The notes: a model not told the origin generated them from the sequence alone. A stretch of 32,023 nt of DNA from Chloroflexaceae bacterium (GCA_012031815.1 JAAUTE010000011.1:1-32023); one strand, 5' to 3'; shown: positions 1-10,643, counted from the stretch's first letter. Numbers and translations are program-made.

Positions 1-833
1 GACAGGATGGTTAGCTGTCCCTTGAAACGCCGCAGTAGCCGTTCTTCGGGAATGGAAGCCGATCCCAAAACGATGCCAGCGACCACTACGGTCATCAGTC
101 CCGATTCGCTGCGGATGGTCTGGGCTAAGCCAAATAATCCCCACAATCCTGCTAAAACCATCAGGTTTTTCAAGTCTTCAGAAAGATGCCCCGCGCGTTT
201 GAGGAGAACGCCTAGGAGCCAGCCGCCCACCCCGCCGATCGCCGCCCCGGTACCTAAGCGCAATAGCAATCCGCTGATAATCTCTAAGGGGCCAGCACTG
301 CGATTGAGGATAGTATCTAGGACAACGACGGCGAGAATGGCACCAATGGGGTCTATTAACACCCCTTCCCCTTCTAAAATCGTCGCTACTCGCCGATCGA
401 CTTGAACTTGCTTGAGCAGCGGGCCGATGACGGTTGGCCCGGTGACTACCACCAGGGAAGCATACAAAAAGGCGATCGCCCAGGGAAACTCTACCAGCCA
501 GTGAGCAGCCATGCCGCCGCCGATGAGGGTAATGAGGGTTCCGAGGGTTACTAGGTTGCGAATACTGCCTGAAACCCGCCCCAACTCCCGCAACTCTAAG
601 TTGAGTCCGCCTTCAAATAAAATAATGGCAACTGCTAGTGCCACCAGCACTTCTAAGCCAACGCCAAGTTCATGGGGATGCAACAGACCTATGCCGTCTG
701 GGCCTAAGGCAATGCCAAACAACAACAGAAACACAATGCTGGGTACTCTAAGGGATTCACCCAAAACTTGAGCGCTTATGCCTGCAAGCACCGCAATAAC
801 AATTTGTAAAGTAAGTCCGAACGATCCTTCCAT
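1..833 (-). CDS. Cation:proton (Na+/H+) antiporter, CPA family; 3' part outside window
   Basis: Reverse translation from CAT at 831-833 gives MEGSFGLTLQIVIAVLAGISAQVLGESLRVPSIVFLLLFGIALGPDGIGLLHP...VALAVAIILFEGGLNL...EGEGVLIDPIGAILAVVVLDTIL, open to the window edge. Multi-TM with the typical antiporter FEGG and LIDP motifs. Absent from the ORF track because there is no stop in the window. Confidence 0.9.
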   Translation of the reverse strand, partial: MEGSFGLTLQIVIAVLAGISAQVLGESLRVPSIVFLLLFGIALGPDGIGLLHPHELGVGLEVLVALAVAIILFEGGLNLELRELGRVSGSIRNLVTLGTLITLIGGGMAAHWLVEFPWAIAFLYASLVVVTGPTVIGPLLKQVQVDRRVATILEGEGVLIDPIGAILAVVVLDTILNRSAGPLEIISGLLLRLGTGAAIGGVGGWLLGVLLKRAGHLSEDLKNLMVLAGLWGLFGLAQTIRSESGLMTVVVAGIVLGSASIPEERLLRRFKGQLTIL

Positions 834-1361
834 AGGTCTACTAATGGCAGGCAATGCTTTAAAGGATTGGGTCGAGAGTCGGTCAGCATGAATCTTAGCT
901 AAATTCCGAAAGTGATGCAGTCGACAAGCGTAACTTCTCGCCTGATGAATCTTTTGTTAAACCGACTTTCTTGGGATTTTCAGGGCTTAGGGAATCGCAA
1001 TCATTGGCTGGGTTGAGAACTTTCTAAAGTTTTGGTTAAGTTTCTCTTGTCAAGTCATCCGCAAAAAGCCTTGAAATGATTGTGCTAAGCGTGGGGAGAC
1101 AATTTTGAGAGGAGCGTTAGGGTTGCAGCAGGGGGTGGTGTCAGCAACGGCAGGGAGCGGAGAAGCCAAAAACCGCTGTCGGGAGGAGAGAAAGGCGGCA
1201 GTTTGGGCGGTGTTTTTACGGTGGCTTCATTTTAGCACTCAAGATTTCCTAAATCAAAACCGTACAGTTCGTCGCCCCACCAGGAATCGCTCTGCTCAAG
1301 GGGTGGCGTTTCCTTGGGTGGAATTGTTGCTTATGCTGGATTCAAAGCTTAGTGATTGTTC

Positions 1362-3048
1362 ATGAGTCATCAAACCTTTGCCTGGGGACGTTTCCAAAAT
1401 CGCTTGCGTCGCGAAGAGCGCTGGCTGGAGTTTTTTTGTTTGTCAGGCTTGTTGCTGGCGGCAATGGTTCTGTTTTTAGTGAATTTGGAGCGGGTTTCCC
1501 TTCAAGATTGGGACGAAGGGACGGTCGCTCAAGTGGCCAGAGAAATTTGGCGATCGCCTTCTGGATCGCTGGGTTGGCTGTTTCCGACCCTGTGGGGCGA
1601 GCCGTATCACAATAAACCGCCGCTGCTACACGCCTTGATTGCGATCGCCTATGGGCTGGGCGGGGTGCAAACCTGGACGGCGCGGTTGCCGGGAGCGCTA
1701 TTAAGCGTGCTGAGCGTGTTGCTGCTCTATGGGGTCGGGCGGGAATTGTTTCCGGCGCGGCTACCGTCTTTGCTGAGTGCGGTCATTTATTTAACGTTTT
1801 TGCCCATTGTGCGCCACGGTCGCCTGGCGATGTTGGAAGGGCCGCTGCTGTGCTGGAGCCTGCTGGCTCTGTGGTGTGCCCTGAGAGCGCGGCGGGATTT
1901 GCGGTGGGCCCTGGGGATCGGCATGAGCTTGAGTCTGGCGGGGTTAACCAAGGGCATCTTCTGTATGCTCATTGGGAGCATAATTTTGGGCTTTTTGGCT
2001 TGGGATACCCCCCGATTGTTGCGATCGTGCTATCTCTGGCTGGGAGTGATACTAGGGGCGCTACCGTTGGTCGGTTGGTATGGCGCTCAGTGGCTGCGCT
2101 ATCGGGAGGAGTTTGTCCAGGTGGGTTTGCTGGGACAATCCCTGGAGCGGATCTATAAATCCGTGGAAGGGCACGACGGCCCGGTTTGGTACTATTGTCT
2201 GGAAATTCTGAAATATGGCTGGCCTTGGCTAATTTTTTTGCCTGTGGGGTCTGCATCTGGCCTGGGAGCATCGCAACTGGAGCTGGGGGAAGCTGGTCTT
2301 AGTCTGGAGTGGAGTCTATTTGCTGGTTGCGTCCCTGATGGCGACAAAGTTGCCCTGGTACATTGTGCCGCTCTATCCGGCGCTATCTCTGGCTGGGGGC
2401 GCACAATTGGCAGAGGTTTATCGCTGGCCGAGCGATCGCGCTTTTCCGAGAGTGTGGCGGCTGGTGATCGAGATACTGGCCTTGGGAACCACAGGCGCGG
2501 TGGGGGTTTTGGCCTGGCAGGGGGACATCTTTCTGGCTTGGTTGGCGGCGACCCTGGCCCTAACCCTGTGGCTGACAGCCTTGTTCCTCCTGAAACGCGA
2601 TGATCAGTTCATTGGGCTGCTGGCTTGGGGAACCTATATTTCGCTACTGCTGTTGGTTTGCTCGCCCTACTGGTTGTGGGAACTCAATGAGGCGTTTCCG
2701 GTGGAGCCAGTGGCGGCGCTGATTCGGCAACAGGTTCCGCCCGATGGGGTAGTTTACACCTCCTTTGGCTATGAACGGCCCTCCTTGAGTTTTTATAGCG
2801 ATCGCCGGGTAATTTCGCTGCCGGAAGCCGTTGAGCGGGACTTTCCGGGGGCTGGCGAGGACAAGAAACGCCAAGAGCTAGTCTCTCGGCTGCAAGCCTG
2901 CCTGCAACGGTCGACTCCTTGCTATTTACTGTTAGATAAGCCGATTTGGGTGGAATTAACCCCAAAAAACGGACAGCTTCTGGGTGAGGTGAGCAGTGGT
3001 CTCGACTGGCTGCTCCTGAGCAATCGTTCCTCCCTTGAGAGCCGCTAA
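1362..3048 (+). CDS. ArnT/GT39-type membrane glycosyltransferase, split by a frameshift
   Basis: N-terminal ORF (1356-2603) has LQDWDEGTVAQVAREI and PYHNKPPLLHALIAIAYGLGG, typical of GT39. The family-like sequence moves to the second frame near 2246-2249 (GLHLAWEHRNWSWGKLVLVWSGVYLLVASLMATKLPWYIVPLYPALSLAGG) and continues to 3048. Confidence 0.85.
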
Positions 3049-3136
3049 TGCCCCTGTCCTGGCCGTTTGGGGAAGGGGGGCAAGCTAAGATGAAAAGAAA
3101 TAAAATCCCGTTAACGCTTAGCTCTCGGATAAATTC

Positions 3137-3406
3137 ATGATTGCCTACGAAGCTTCTAACTTAATCGCCAATAGCCTGCAATACTTTTTGCAGATTTACA
3201 TGGTACTGATTATTATTCGCGTACTGCTGACCTGGTTTCAAACCACCGAATGGGCCAACAACGCCATTGACGTTCTCAGCCCCGTAACCGATCCCTACCT
3301 CAATATCTTTCGCTCTTTGATTCCACCCCTGGGAATGATGGATATTTCGCCAATTATTGCCATTTTTGTCCTGCAAATCCTGGCGGGACTCTTTCGGGGA
3401 TTTTAG
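3137..3406 (+). CDS. YggT/Ycf19 family membrane protein
   Basis: MIAYEASNLIANSLQYFLQIYMVLIIIRVLLTWFQT...PVTDPYLNIFRSLIPPLGMMDISPIIAIFVLQIL matches the YggT signature. Confidence 0.92.
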   Translation: MIAYEASNLIANSLQYFLQIYMVLIIIRVLLTWFQTTEWANNAIDVLSPVTDPYLNIFRSLIPPLGMMDISPIIAIFVLQILAGLFRGF

Positions 3407-3453
3407 CCGTTCTACTGGGGAGGAAGAAGTGAATTGGAGAATTTTCGTTGATT

Positions 3454-3891
3454 TTAGCGAACTTTGCTAGAAAAACCAGAAGCTTTGAATTTTTCCAGCT
3501 TTAACGGCGTGGGTTGATTGCTCGCCACAGAAATTCGAATTTGAAAATCACTGACGCCCGGTGGAACGGCTTCTAGGGAACCGAGCCGATTGCGATTTTG
3601 CAGGACGGGATTGCCATTGGCATCGTAAATTCGGCCAAAAACATCGGCGTCATAGACGGTTTTGCCTGTGGGGTTGTTGGCTTTGCCGGTTACGAGAAAG
3701 CAGTTTGCGGGCAAGCTGCCGCCGCCGCTGGTGACCATGCCTTCCGCCAATTCCGGGGGACAGTCTTCATAGGTCAGATGGGACAGTTTAATGGGGGTGA
3801 GGGCTGCTGCTGGGGGCGCAAAACTCAAGCCCACACAAGACAACAATACTCCTAGACAAACGGCGATCGCGCTCAATTTAATCGATTTCAT
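3454..3891 (-). CDS. Secreted hypothetical protein, FxLYD-like
   Basis: 145 aa with N-terminal signal peptide (MKSIKLSAIAVCLGVLLSCVGLSFAPPAAA) and beta-rich body (VTGKANNPTGKTVYDADVFGRIYDANGNPV). Family assignment tentative. Confidence 0.7.
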   Translation of the reverse strand: MKSIKLSAIAVCLGVLLSCVGLSFAPPAAALTPIKLSHLTYEDCPPELAEGMVTSGGGSLPANCFLVTGKANNPTGKTVYDADVFGRIYDANGNPVLQNRNRLGSLEAVPPGVSDFQIRISVASNQPTPLKLEKFKASGFSSKVR

Positions 3892-4028
3892 CTGGGAAAA
3901 GTCCTACCGCTAGCTCACCTTCAGCTTAGCGCGATTATGCCGCCAAGGTCAGCCCTGGGCCGTCCCCCGCGATCGCCTGGGAGAAGGGTTAAGTTAAGAG
4001 TAGGGCTTGGTTGAAACAGGGCTTTGCT

Positions 4029-4667
4029 ATGGATCGAGCCGAGATAGAAGCGGCGCTACAGTCAGCGTTTGTACAATGCGAACTGAATTTATGCCCCCTC
4101 AGTGAAGGACAGCAGCAAATTGTCCGCCTAGCTCTCTTGGCCGCTTTTTCCGGAGAGACAGCCAGCCTTTTGGGGGAGGAATCCCAGGACAATCCCCTGG
4201 ACGAACTCGATCCCCAACAGCGTCAAGCCTTGCTCGCCTTCATCACCGCCCACGAAAAGCGAGAGATTCCCTGGAAAATTAAGTTGCTCAACGATTGGCT
4301 GGGCGATCGCAATTCTGGCGAGGTGCAGTTTATTCGGGATATTTACGGGCTATCCTGGCTCAATCGCGTCCGTAAAGTTCATCTGGCTAAATACCTCGAT
4401 CCCGGCGATGCCAGCAGCAGTTTGCGCCTCAAAGTAGGCGATCGCATTGAGGTTTGCAACGGGCTATGGGAGTGGGTACAAGATGATGGCCCCTGTTCCC
4501 GCGAATGGTTTCCCTGTCAAGTGGTGGGGATTCGCGAGCTAGCGGAGGGAGAACTTAACTATACAAGCTGCATTATTCGCTTTGAAAGCGGCTTGGAATA
4601 TGAAATCCAAGGAATTTATCAATGGAATCGCTATAATTGGCGATTTCCCCAGGAAGAGACGCCCTAA
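4029..4667 (+). CDS. Conserved cyanobacterial hypothetical protein
   Basis: Complete ORF with in-frame ATG at 4029 (MDRAEIEAALQSAFVQCELNLCPLSEGQQQIVRLALLAAF). No domain recognised. Confidence 0.7.
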   Translation: MDRAEIEAALQSAFVQCELNLCPLSEGQQQIVRLALLAAFSGETASLLGEESQDNPLDELDPQQRQALLAFITAHEKREIPWKIKLLNDWLGDRNSGEVQFIRDIYGLSWLNRVRKVHLAKYLDPGDASSSLRLKVGDRIEVCNGLWEWVQDDGPCSREWFPCQVVGIRELAEGELNYTSCIIRFESGLEYEIQGIYQWNRYNWRFPQEETP

Positions 4668-4743
4668 GCCCCATGCCTCCCTAAATTAGCAGCCTCAAAC
4701 AGGCTAAAATTCAGCCAAGGCAGCGCTAGTGGGGCGGAAAGTT

Positions 4744-6033
4744 ATGGCGATCAAGATTTTACATCTCTCCGATATTCATTTAGGCAGCGGTTTTGCCCAC
4801 GGTCGCCTTAACCAGGTGACCGGCTTAAATACGCGGCTGGAAGATTTTGTCACTGCCCTGCGGACTTGTATCGATCGCGCGATCGCCGAACCGGTAGATT
4901 TGGTGTTGTTTGGCGGGGATGCCTTTCCCGACGCGACGCCGCCGCCCTATGTCCACGAAGCCTTTGCCTCCCAGTTTCGCCGCCTGGCCGATGCTGAAAT
5001 TCCAACCGTGTTGTTGGTGGGCAACCACGACCAGCATTCCCAGGGCAGTGGCGGCGCGAGTTTGTGCCTGTACCGTACCCTGGCGGTTCCTGGATTTATC
5101 GTGGGCGATAGCCTGACGACCCATCGTCTGAAGACCCGCAACGGTCCGATTCAGGTGATTACCTTGCCCTGGTTGACCCATTCGGCGCTGCTGACCCGGC
5201 CGGAAACGGAAGGGTTGTCCCTGGCAGAAATCAATCAATTACTGATTCAGCGCTTGGAACCCGTCCTGGAAGCAGAAATTCGCCGCCTCGATCCCAATCT
5301 CCCTACGGTTTTGCTCGGCCATTTAATGTGCGATCGCGCCACCTTGGGAGCGGAGCGGTTCCTGGCGGTGGGCAAAGGTTTTACCCTGCCCCTGTCGCTG
5401 CTGTTGCGATCGCAATTGGATTATGTGGCCCTCGGTCACGTCCACAAACACCAAAACCTCAATCCCAGCAACGATCCCCCCGTCATTTATCCCGGCAGCA
5501 TTGAACGGGTGGATTTCAGCGAGGAGGGCGAAACTAAGGGCTATGTCCTAGCGGAAGTGGCTAAAGGGCAAGTTACCTGGGAATTTTGTCCCCTAGAGAC
5601 CCGTCCTTTCCTCACCATTACTCTGGATGTCTCCCAGGAAAGCCAGCCCCAAGGGGCCATTTTGGCGGCGATCGCCAAAGCCTCCCTGGAAGAAGCCGTA
5701 GCGCGAATAATTTACAAATTGCGTTCTGAACAGCTCGATCTCATTGATACGGCAGCGCTCCACGGGGCCCTCGCTTCTGCCCACAGTTACACCATCCGGC
5801 CAGAACTGCTCAGCCAACTGGCCCGGCCCCGCATCCCGGAACTGAGCGCGGGCAACAGTCTCGATCCCCTGCAAGCCCTGACGACTTACCTAAAAAACCG
5901 GGAAGAATTAAGCGATATTGCCAGCGATATGCTGGAAGCAGCCCAATATTTGCTGGCAGGGGAGGGGGAATGGTCGGGCAATGGGCAGGAAACCTTTCCC
6001 GTCGCCCCCTCTCAACAGTTGCGGCTGCTGTAG
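4744..6033 (+). CDS. Metallophosphoesterase, SbcD-like DNA exonuclease family
   Basis: MAIKILHLSDIHLGSGFAHGR, LVLFGGDAFPD, LLVGNHDQH, LGHLMCDRATLG and ALGHVHKHQ: the calcineurin-like metal-binding motif series in SbcD arrangement. Confidence 0.88.
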   Translation: MAIKILHLSDIHLGSGFAHGRLNQVTGLNTRLEDFVTALRTCIDRAIAEPVDLVLFGGDAFPDATPPPYVHEAFASQFRRLADAEIPTVLLVGNHDQHSQGSGGASLCLYRTLAVPGFIVGDSLTTHRLKTRNGPIQVITLPWLTHSALLTRPETEGLSLAEINQLLIQRLEPVLEAEIRRLDPNLPTVLLGHLMCDRATLGAERFLAVGKGFTLPLSLLLRSQLDYVALGHVHKHQNLNPSNDPPVIYPGSIERVDFSEEGETKGYVLAEVAKGQVTWEFCPLETRPFLTITLDVSQESQPQGAILAAIAKASLEEAVARIIYKLRSEQLDLIDTAALHGALASAHSYTIRPELLSQLARPRIPELSAGNSLDPLQALTTYLKNREELSDIASDMLEAAQYLLAGEGEWSGNGQETFPVAPSQQLRLL

Positions 6034-6073
6034 CTTTAAAACAGAAAATGTAGTTTCTCGGATTAGACACTCC

Positions 6074-7226
6074 ATGAAACGATTCCTGGCGATCGCCGTT
6101 AGCGTAGCCATTTTTGCTGCTCCTGTATTCTCAAGTCGATTTTGGCGAACTGCTGGCGGTGCTGGCCAACTGCGATCCCCTCTGGTTGGCGGTCAGTGTG
6201 GGCACAATCGTCCCCCTTACCCTAATAACGGCCTGGCGCTTGCAGCAATTGATGCCCCCAGCCAGCCCCTAGGTCCATTGGGAAGCAAATCGGCTAATTT
6301 TAGGAGCTTGCGTCCTGAATATGGTGCTGCCGTCCAAAATGGGCGATATTGCCAAAGCCTACTTCATGAGCGATCGCGGCCATTTGACGGGAACTCTGGC
6401 GCTAGCGCTGGTGGTGTTTGAGAAAACCTGCGATATGCTGTCCCTGCTGCTGTGGTGTGTTTTGGGACTGCTGTGCTATCCCCGCAAAGATGAGCTGTTT
6501 TGGCTGATGACCCTGGCGGTGGCCGGAGGATTAATCCTCGGATTGGTGCTGCTGGCCTCCCGATCCTTTGCCGATGGCTTTTTTCACCTAGGCAAACAAA
6601 TCTCTCCCCAGGGTTTAAAGAAGAAACTAGGCAGCTTGCAGGCATCCTGGGGGGAAATGCACGCTTATTTTTGGCAGGATAAGTGGCAGCTTACTAAAAT
6701 TGTCATTACCTCTATTTTTCTCTGGTTTTTACACTTATTGCAAATCTGGTTATTTGTCTTGGCCCTAAAAGCCTGGGTTCCCTTTATGGCCAACCTCGCC
6801 CTGTCTCCCCTGTCAATCTTGGCGGGGTTACTGCCGTTAACCTTTGCGGGTGTGGGAACCCGTGACGCCGCTATTGTTTGGTTTTATGAGCCTTATTTGA
6901 CGACTACAACGGCCATTGCCCTAGGATTACTCTGTACCTCCCGCTATTTTCTGCCGGCTTTGGTGGGCCTGCCCTTGCTCGGTGAAATGCTCAGCGCTGT
7001 CAAAAACTCAACCGAGCCAACTCTTAAAATGCGATTGCCATTACCGTTAGAGAATGGTCAGGGCCATATCTGTATCGCAAAATTTAATATCAGTGCCGCT
7101 ATTATTTTTGATTGTGCCATCAAGTTTCAGCAGATCTTGATCGGCAGAGACAAAAATGTCAGCATCAAAGATGATAGCACTGGCAACATGAAGCGCATCA
7201 GCCGCGCGTATTCCCTTAATTTGTAA
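6074..7226 (+). pseudogene. Flippase-like / lysylphosphatidylglycerol-synthase TM (UPF0104) protein, disrupted
   Basis: ATG 6074 MKRFLAIAVSVAIFA, then a frame change near 6114-6122 (LLYSQVDFGELLAVLANCDPLWLAVSVGTIVPLTLITAWRLQQLMPP), an in-frame TAG at 6270-6272, then VHWEANRLILGACVLNMVLPSKMGDIAKAYFM...GVGTRDAAIVWFYE. The C-terminus runs antisense into the PIN gene. Confidence 0.7.
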
Positions 7227-7604
7227 ATCTAAACACTTTAGCTGAACTTTCACGGTTGCCGCCGTAAGGTCGAGGATACTAATGCTAAAAAAATCTGCAA
7301 TAATCTTAGTCTGTGGCACAATAGAGCGAGCGATAAAAACTCGAAAGGTACTAGCATTATCAATTCCTCTGGCAACTGAGGTATGAATAAGTTCTTTAAA
7401 TACAGCTTCTTCGAGTTCATAATAAATCAGGCATGATGTTGCTCCTAAGTGAGAGGAAGCAATCTTTTTAAAAAGTATCTTTGCATCTTCAAATAATATT
7501 TGAGGCTGACGGCCTCGGCGCAGCCCTTTTCGTAAGGTGGGAACTGCTTGTGCGGAACCACACAGATAATCCAGGAAAATCCCTGTGTCGAGATAAACGT
7601 TCAC
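7047..7604 (-). CDS. PIN-domain putative ribonuclease (VapC-like)
   Basis: GTG start. VYLDTGIFLDYL, YYELEEAVF, IRAADALHVASA and FVSADQDLLKL supply the four PIN acidic positions. Confidence 0.85.
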   Translation of the reverse strand: MNVYLDTGIFLDYLCGSAQAVPTLRKGLRRGRQPQILFEDAKILFKKIASSHLGATSCLIYYELEEAVFKELIHTSVARGIDNASTFRVFIARSIVPQTKIIADFFSISILDLTAATVKVQLKCLDLQIKGIRAADALHVASAIIFDADIFVSADQDLLKLDGTIKNNSGTDIKFCDTDMALTIL

Positions 7605-8113
7605 ACCTTACTCCCAAGTTCAACTAGCAGTTCTTCCGGGGTAACGACTTGCGGCTTTCCAATTGAAAGAGAGTTTAAAGCGTTTTTTAATTGCCCATCA
7701 TCACTCACTAAATAATCGCACTCAGCAGCACTGCTTAAAATCAAAATATCGTTGGAGTGAGCAATGCGATCACGAAGGAGTGGAGCATGAGCTAGATATT
7801 CCTCGGCTTTCTCAAGATTCAAGGGTAGCAGAATAATTTCTGGATCTAGCGACTCCTCTAAACCCGAAATGCGAATTGTATTAATTTCTTGTACAAGTGA
7901 CCCAATACCCATCATTGGTTGACCCAATCTTTCTAGAAAAAGCAGTTCCTGAAGCACGACAGGATTAACAGCGAACCTTAATTTTTTCCCCATTTCATCA
8001 AACAAAAACCGAAAACTCGCCTTTCTTGTGGGTTCAAGCTCCTGCCTGTGCAAATAGTCATCTAAAACGTCTGTGTCTAAAAAAATAAAGGGTTTGCCGT
8101 TATGGTGCTGCAT
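7601..8113 (-). CDS. PIN-domain putative ribonuclease
   Basis: FIFLDTDVLDDYL, LQELLFLER, RIAHSNDILILSSAAECDYLVSDDGQL. Stop overlaps the start of the next gene (GTGA). Confidence 0.82.
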   Translation of the reverse strand: MQHHNGKPFIFLDTDVLDDYLHRQELEPTRKASFRFLFDEMGKKLRFAVNPVVLQELLFLERLGQPMMGIGSLVQEINTIRISGLEESLDPEIILLPLNLEKAEEYLAHAPLLRDRIAHSNDILILSSAAECDYLVSDDGQLKNALNSLSIGKPQVVTPEELLVELGSKV

Positions 8114-8272
8114 TTTGGCATTTCTTAGCGCGTTGGTTTCTCTTTTAGTTTAAACTATCGGCTGTGTGCCTAGCATGCTAAAAAATCAACAAACCTCCCC
8201 CTCAGCGATCGCACCATCGACTTACACTAAAAAATAGACCCAGCCACCGCCTCTCACCCCTTGGCAAGCCCC

Positions 8273-9220
8273 ATGTTTCCCCTTATCTACTCCGACAAAT
8301 TCCTCCAGCACGATACCAACTTTTTCAAGCAGGCTACAGGCGGCTACCATCCCGAATGCAGCGATCGCCTGATAGCCATTGTGAAAGCGCTCAAAACGGC
8401 TCCCTGGGCTGACCAATTGGATTGGCAGCGGCCAACGCCCCTAGCAGAGCGGGATGTGATGCCCTGGTTGCAGCAAGTTCACGACCATCGCTACATCGAG
8501 CAGTTACAAAACATGGCCGCCAAGGGCGGTGGTTTGCTGGATTGGGATACTCCTGTATCGCCTCAGAGCTACGACGTGGCCCTGCTGGCGGTTAATGCTT
8601 GGTTAGATGGCGTCGATCGCGTTCTTTCAACCCAGGGGCCCGCTTTCGTGTTAGCCCGTCCTCCCGGCCACCACGCCACCCGCGAACAGGGCATGGGCTT
8701 TTGCCTCCTCTCCAATGGGGCGATCGCGGCCCAATATGCCCTAGCGCAGCCAAATATCAAGCGAGTTGCCATCCTAGACTGGGACGTACATCACGGCAAC
8801 GGCACCGAGGCGATCGTCCAATCCCATCCTCAAATTGTTTATTGCTCCCTCCATCAATCCCCTTGCTATCCCGGAACCGGGCGCAGCCAAGACCGTGGCC
8901 AGTTCAACAACGTCCTCAATCTGCCCATGTCCCCCGGCAGTAGTTTCAATGAATACCAGCCCGCTTTTGAGCAAAAAGTAGTGCCGTTTCTCAGCAACTT
9001 CGCCCCTGACCTGCTAATTATCAGTGCTGGTTACGACGGCAATCATGACGATCCCCTGGCAGAAATTGCGCTAAAGCCCCGTGATTTTGGCACATTTACC
9101 GAGTATTGCCTGGAAATCACCCCCAAAATCCTTTTTGGGCTGGAAGGCGGCTACGACCTCAACTCCCTCTCCCAATCTGTCTTAGCCACGGTTGAGAGCT
9201 GTTTGAATTTCGTTAATTGA
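8273..9220 (+). CDS. Histone-deacetylase-family (AcuC/HDAC-like) amidohydrolase
   Basis: ARPPGHHATREQGMGFCLLSNGAIAA, VAILDWDVHHGNGTEAI, IISAGYDGNHDDPLAE, LEGGYDLNSL are classic HDAC-fold motifs. Confidence 0.95.
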   Translation: MFPLIYSDKFLQHDTNFFKQATGGYHPECSDRLIAIVKALKTAPWADQLDWQRPTPLAERDVMPWLQQVHDHRYIEQLQNMAAKGGGLLDWDTPVSPQSYDVALLAVNAWLDGVDRVLSTQGPAFVLARPPGHHATREQGMGFCLLSNGAIAAQYALAQPNIKRVAILDWDVHHGNGTEAIVQSHPQIVYCSLHQSPCYPGTGRSQDRGQFNNVLNLPMSPGSSFNEYQPAFEQKVVPFLSNFAPDLLIISAGYDGNHDDPLAEIALKPRDFGTFTEYCLEITPKILFGLEGGYDLNSLSQSVLATVESCLNFVN

Positions 9221-9365
9221 GCTTTAACTCTTTAAAATATCGAAAATCTGAGTTTTTTTTCAGAAAGCACCCCTCCCTTTCTTAGAGAGGGGTTAATTAG
9301 TGCTTACTCGATTACACCCGCAGAAATTGTGCGATCGCTGAAATGAGCGAACCGAAAATCTCAGC

Positions 9366-9467
9366 TTAAATGAGCTTAATAGCGCGAAAGAGCTTATAAG
9401 CTCCCATTGCAAAAACCGTATAGCCGACCAGGATAGCGATAAAAGCAACAACAGCAGATGGAGTCAT
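9366..9467 (-). CDS. petL: 33-aa single-TM peptide, candidate cytochrome b6f subunit PetL
   Basis: MTPSAVVAFIAILVGYTVFAMGAYKLFRAIKLI: one TM helix with an IKLI end resembling cyanobacterial PetL as I recall it. Below the ORF-track length cutoff. Confidence 0.5.
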   Translation of the reverse strand: MTPSAVVAFIAILVGYTVFAMGAYKLFRAIKLI

Positions 9468-9539
9468 CGGTTTACCTAGGCAAGATAACGACAATTAGCT
9501 GTTATTGTACTGTTGAAGAAGCTCCCATTTCCATCTGGT

Positions 9540-10643
9540 ATGCAGACCATCGCCGTTAACTTACCGCAGCATTCCTACCAAATCGCCATTTTTCCCCACG
9601 GCCTTCAGCAATTAGGCTCCCAGCTCCGCCAGCTTCCCGTCGGCAACAAAGTTCTGCTCGTTTCCAATCCCACGGTCTTTAACTATTATGGTGAAATTGC
9701 CCGCCAATCCCTGGAGAATGCCGGATTTAGCCTGGCGGTGCATTTAATTCCCGATGGCGAACAGCACAAAACCCTCGATCGCCTGGCAGAGGTTTACGAT
9801 ACGGCTTTATTGCATCGGATTGAGCGCTCTTCAACCCTAATTGCCCTGGGGGGTGGCGTAATCGGCGACATGACCGGATTTGCGGCGGCGACCTGGCTGC
9901 GGGGCGTCAATTTTGTCCAGGTTCCCACGACCCTGCTGGCGATGGTTGATGCCTCCATCGGCGGCAAAACCGGCGTCAACCACCCCCAAGGCAAAAATCT
10001 CATCGGCGCATTTTACCAACCCTGCCTCGTCCTCATCGATCCCCTCACCCTCAAAACCCTCCCCCCTCGCGAGTTTCGGGCCGGCATGGCCGAAGTGATT
10101 AAATACGGCGTTATCTGCGATCGCCCCCTCTTTGATGCCCTAGAACAGGCTCCCTCCCTGGATAGCTTAGAAAAGCTTAGCCCCCAACTCCTAGAGACCA
10201 TTCTCCAGCATTCCTGTCAAGCTAAAGCCACCATTGTCTCCCAAGACGAAAAAGAAGCCGGATTGCGAGCAATTTTAAACTACGGCCACACCCTTGGCCA
10301 TGCGATCGAAAGTTTGACCCATTACAGCCAGTTTCTTCATGGCGAGGCTGTGGCCATGGGCATGGTAGCCGCCGGGGAAATTGCCCGCCGTTTAGACCTG
10401 TGGACAGCAGCGGATGCCCAGCGACAAACCCAACTCATCCACAAAGCCCAATTGCCCAGCCAGATCCCCTCTCACCTAAAAACTAACGCCATTCTTACCG
10501 CCTTGAAAACCGACAAAAAAGTCAAAGACGGCACTGTCCGCTTCGTTTTGCCCACAGCCAACGGCCAGGCGATCGTGGAAGATGGGGTTACGCCAGAAGT
10601 ACTCCGAACAGTCTTAGCAGAAATTGGAGCGATCTCCGATTAA
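9540..10643 (+). CDS. aroB: 3-dehydroquinate synthase
   Basis: [60 protein letters not shown] and [14 protein letters not shown]...[10 protein letters not shown]. Confidence 0.97.
   Translation: MQTIAVNLPQHSYQIAIFPHGLQQLGSQLRQLPVGNKVLLVSNPTVFNYYGEIARQSLENAGFSLAVHLIPDGEQHKTLDRLAEVYDTALLHRIERSSTLIALGGGVIGDMTGFAAATWLRGVNFVQVPTTLLAMVDASIGGKTGVNHPQGKNLIGAFYQPCLVLIDPLTLKTLPPREFRAGMAEVIKYGVICDRPLFDALEQAPSLDSLEKLSPQLLETILQHSCQAKATIVSQDEKEAGLRAILNYGHTLGHAIESLTHYSQFLHGEAVAMGMVAAGEIARRLDLWTAADAQRQTQLIHKAQLPSQIPSHLKTNAILTALKTDKKVKDGTVRFVLPTANGQAIVEDGVTPEVLRTVLAEIGAISD

Noticed and set aside
7-771. Plus-strand ORFs 7-405 and 511-771
   Set aside because: Antisense shadows of the minus-strand cation:proton antiporter; low-complexity Pro/Arg/Ser composition.
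1105-1365. 86-aa plus-strand ORF before the glycosyltransferase
   Set aside because: No recognisable domain, compositionally non-protein-like, overlaps the start of the real CDS.
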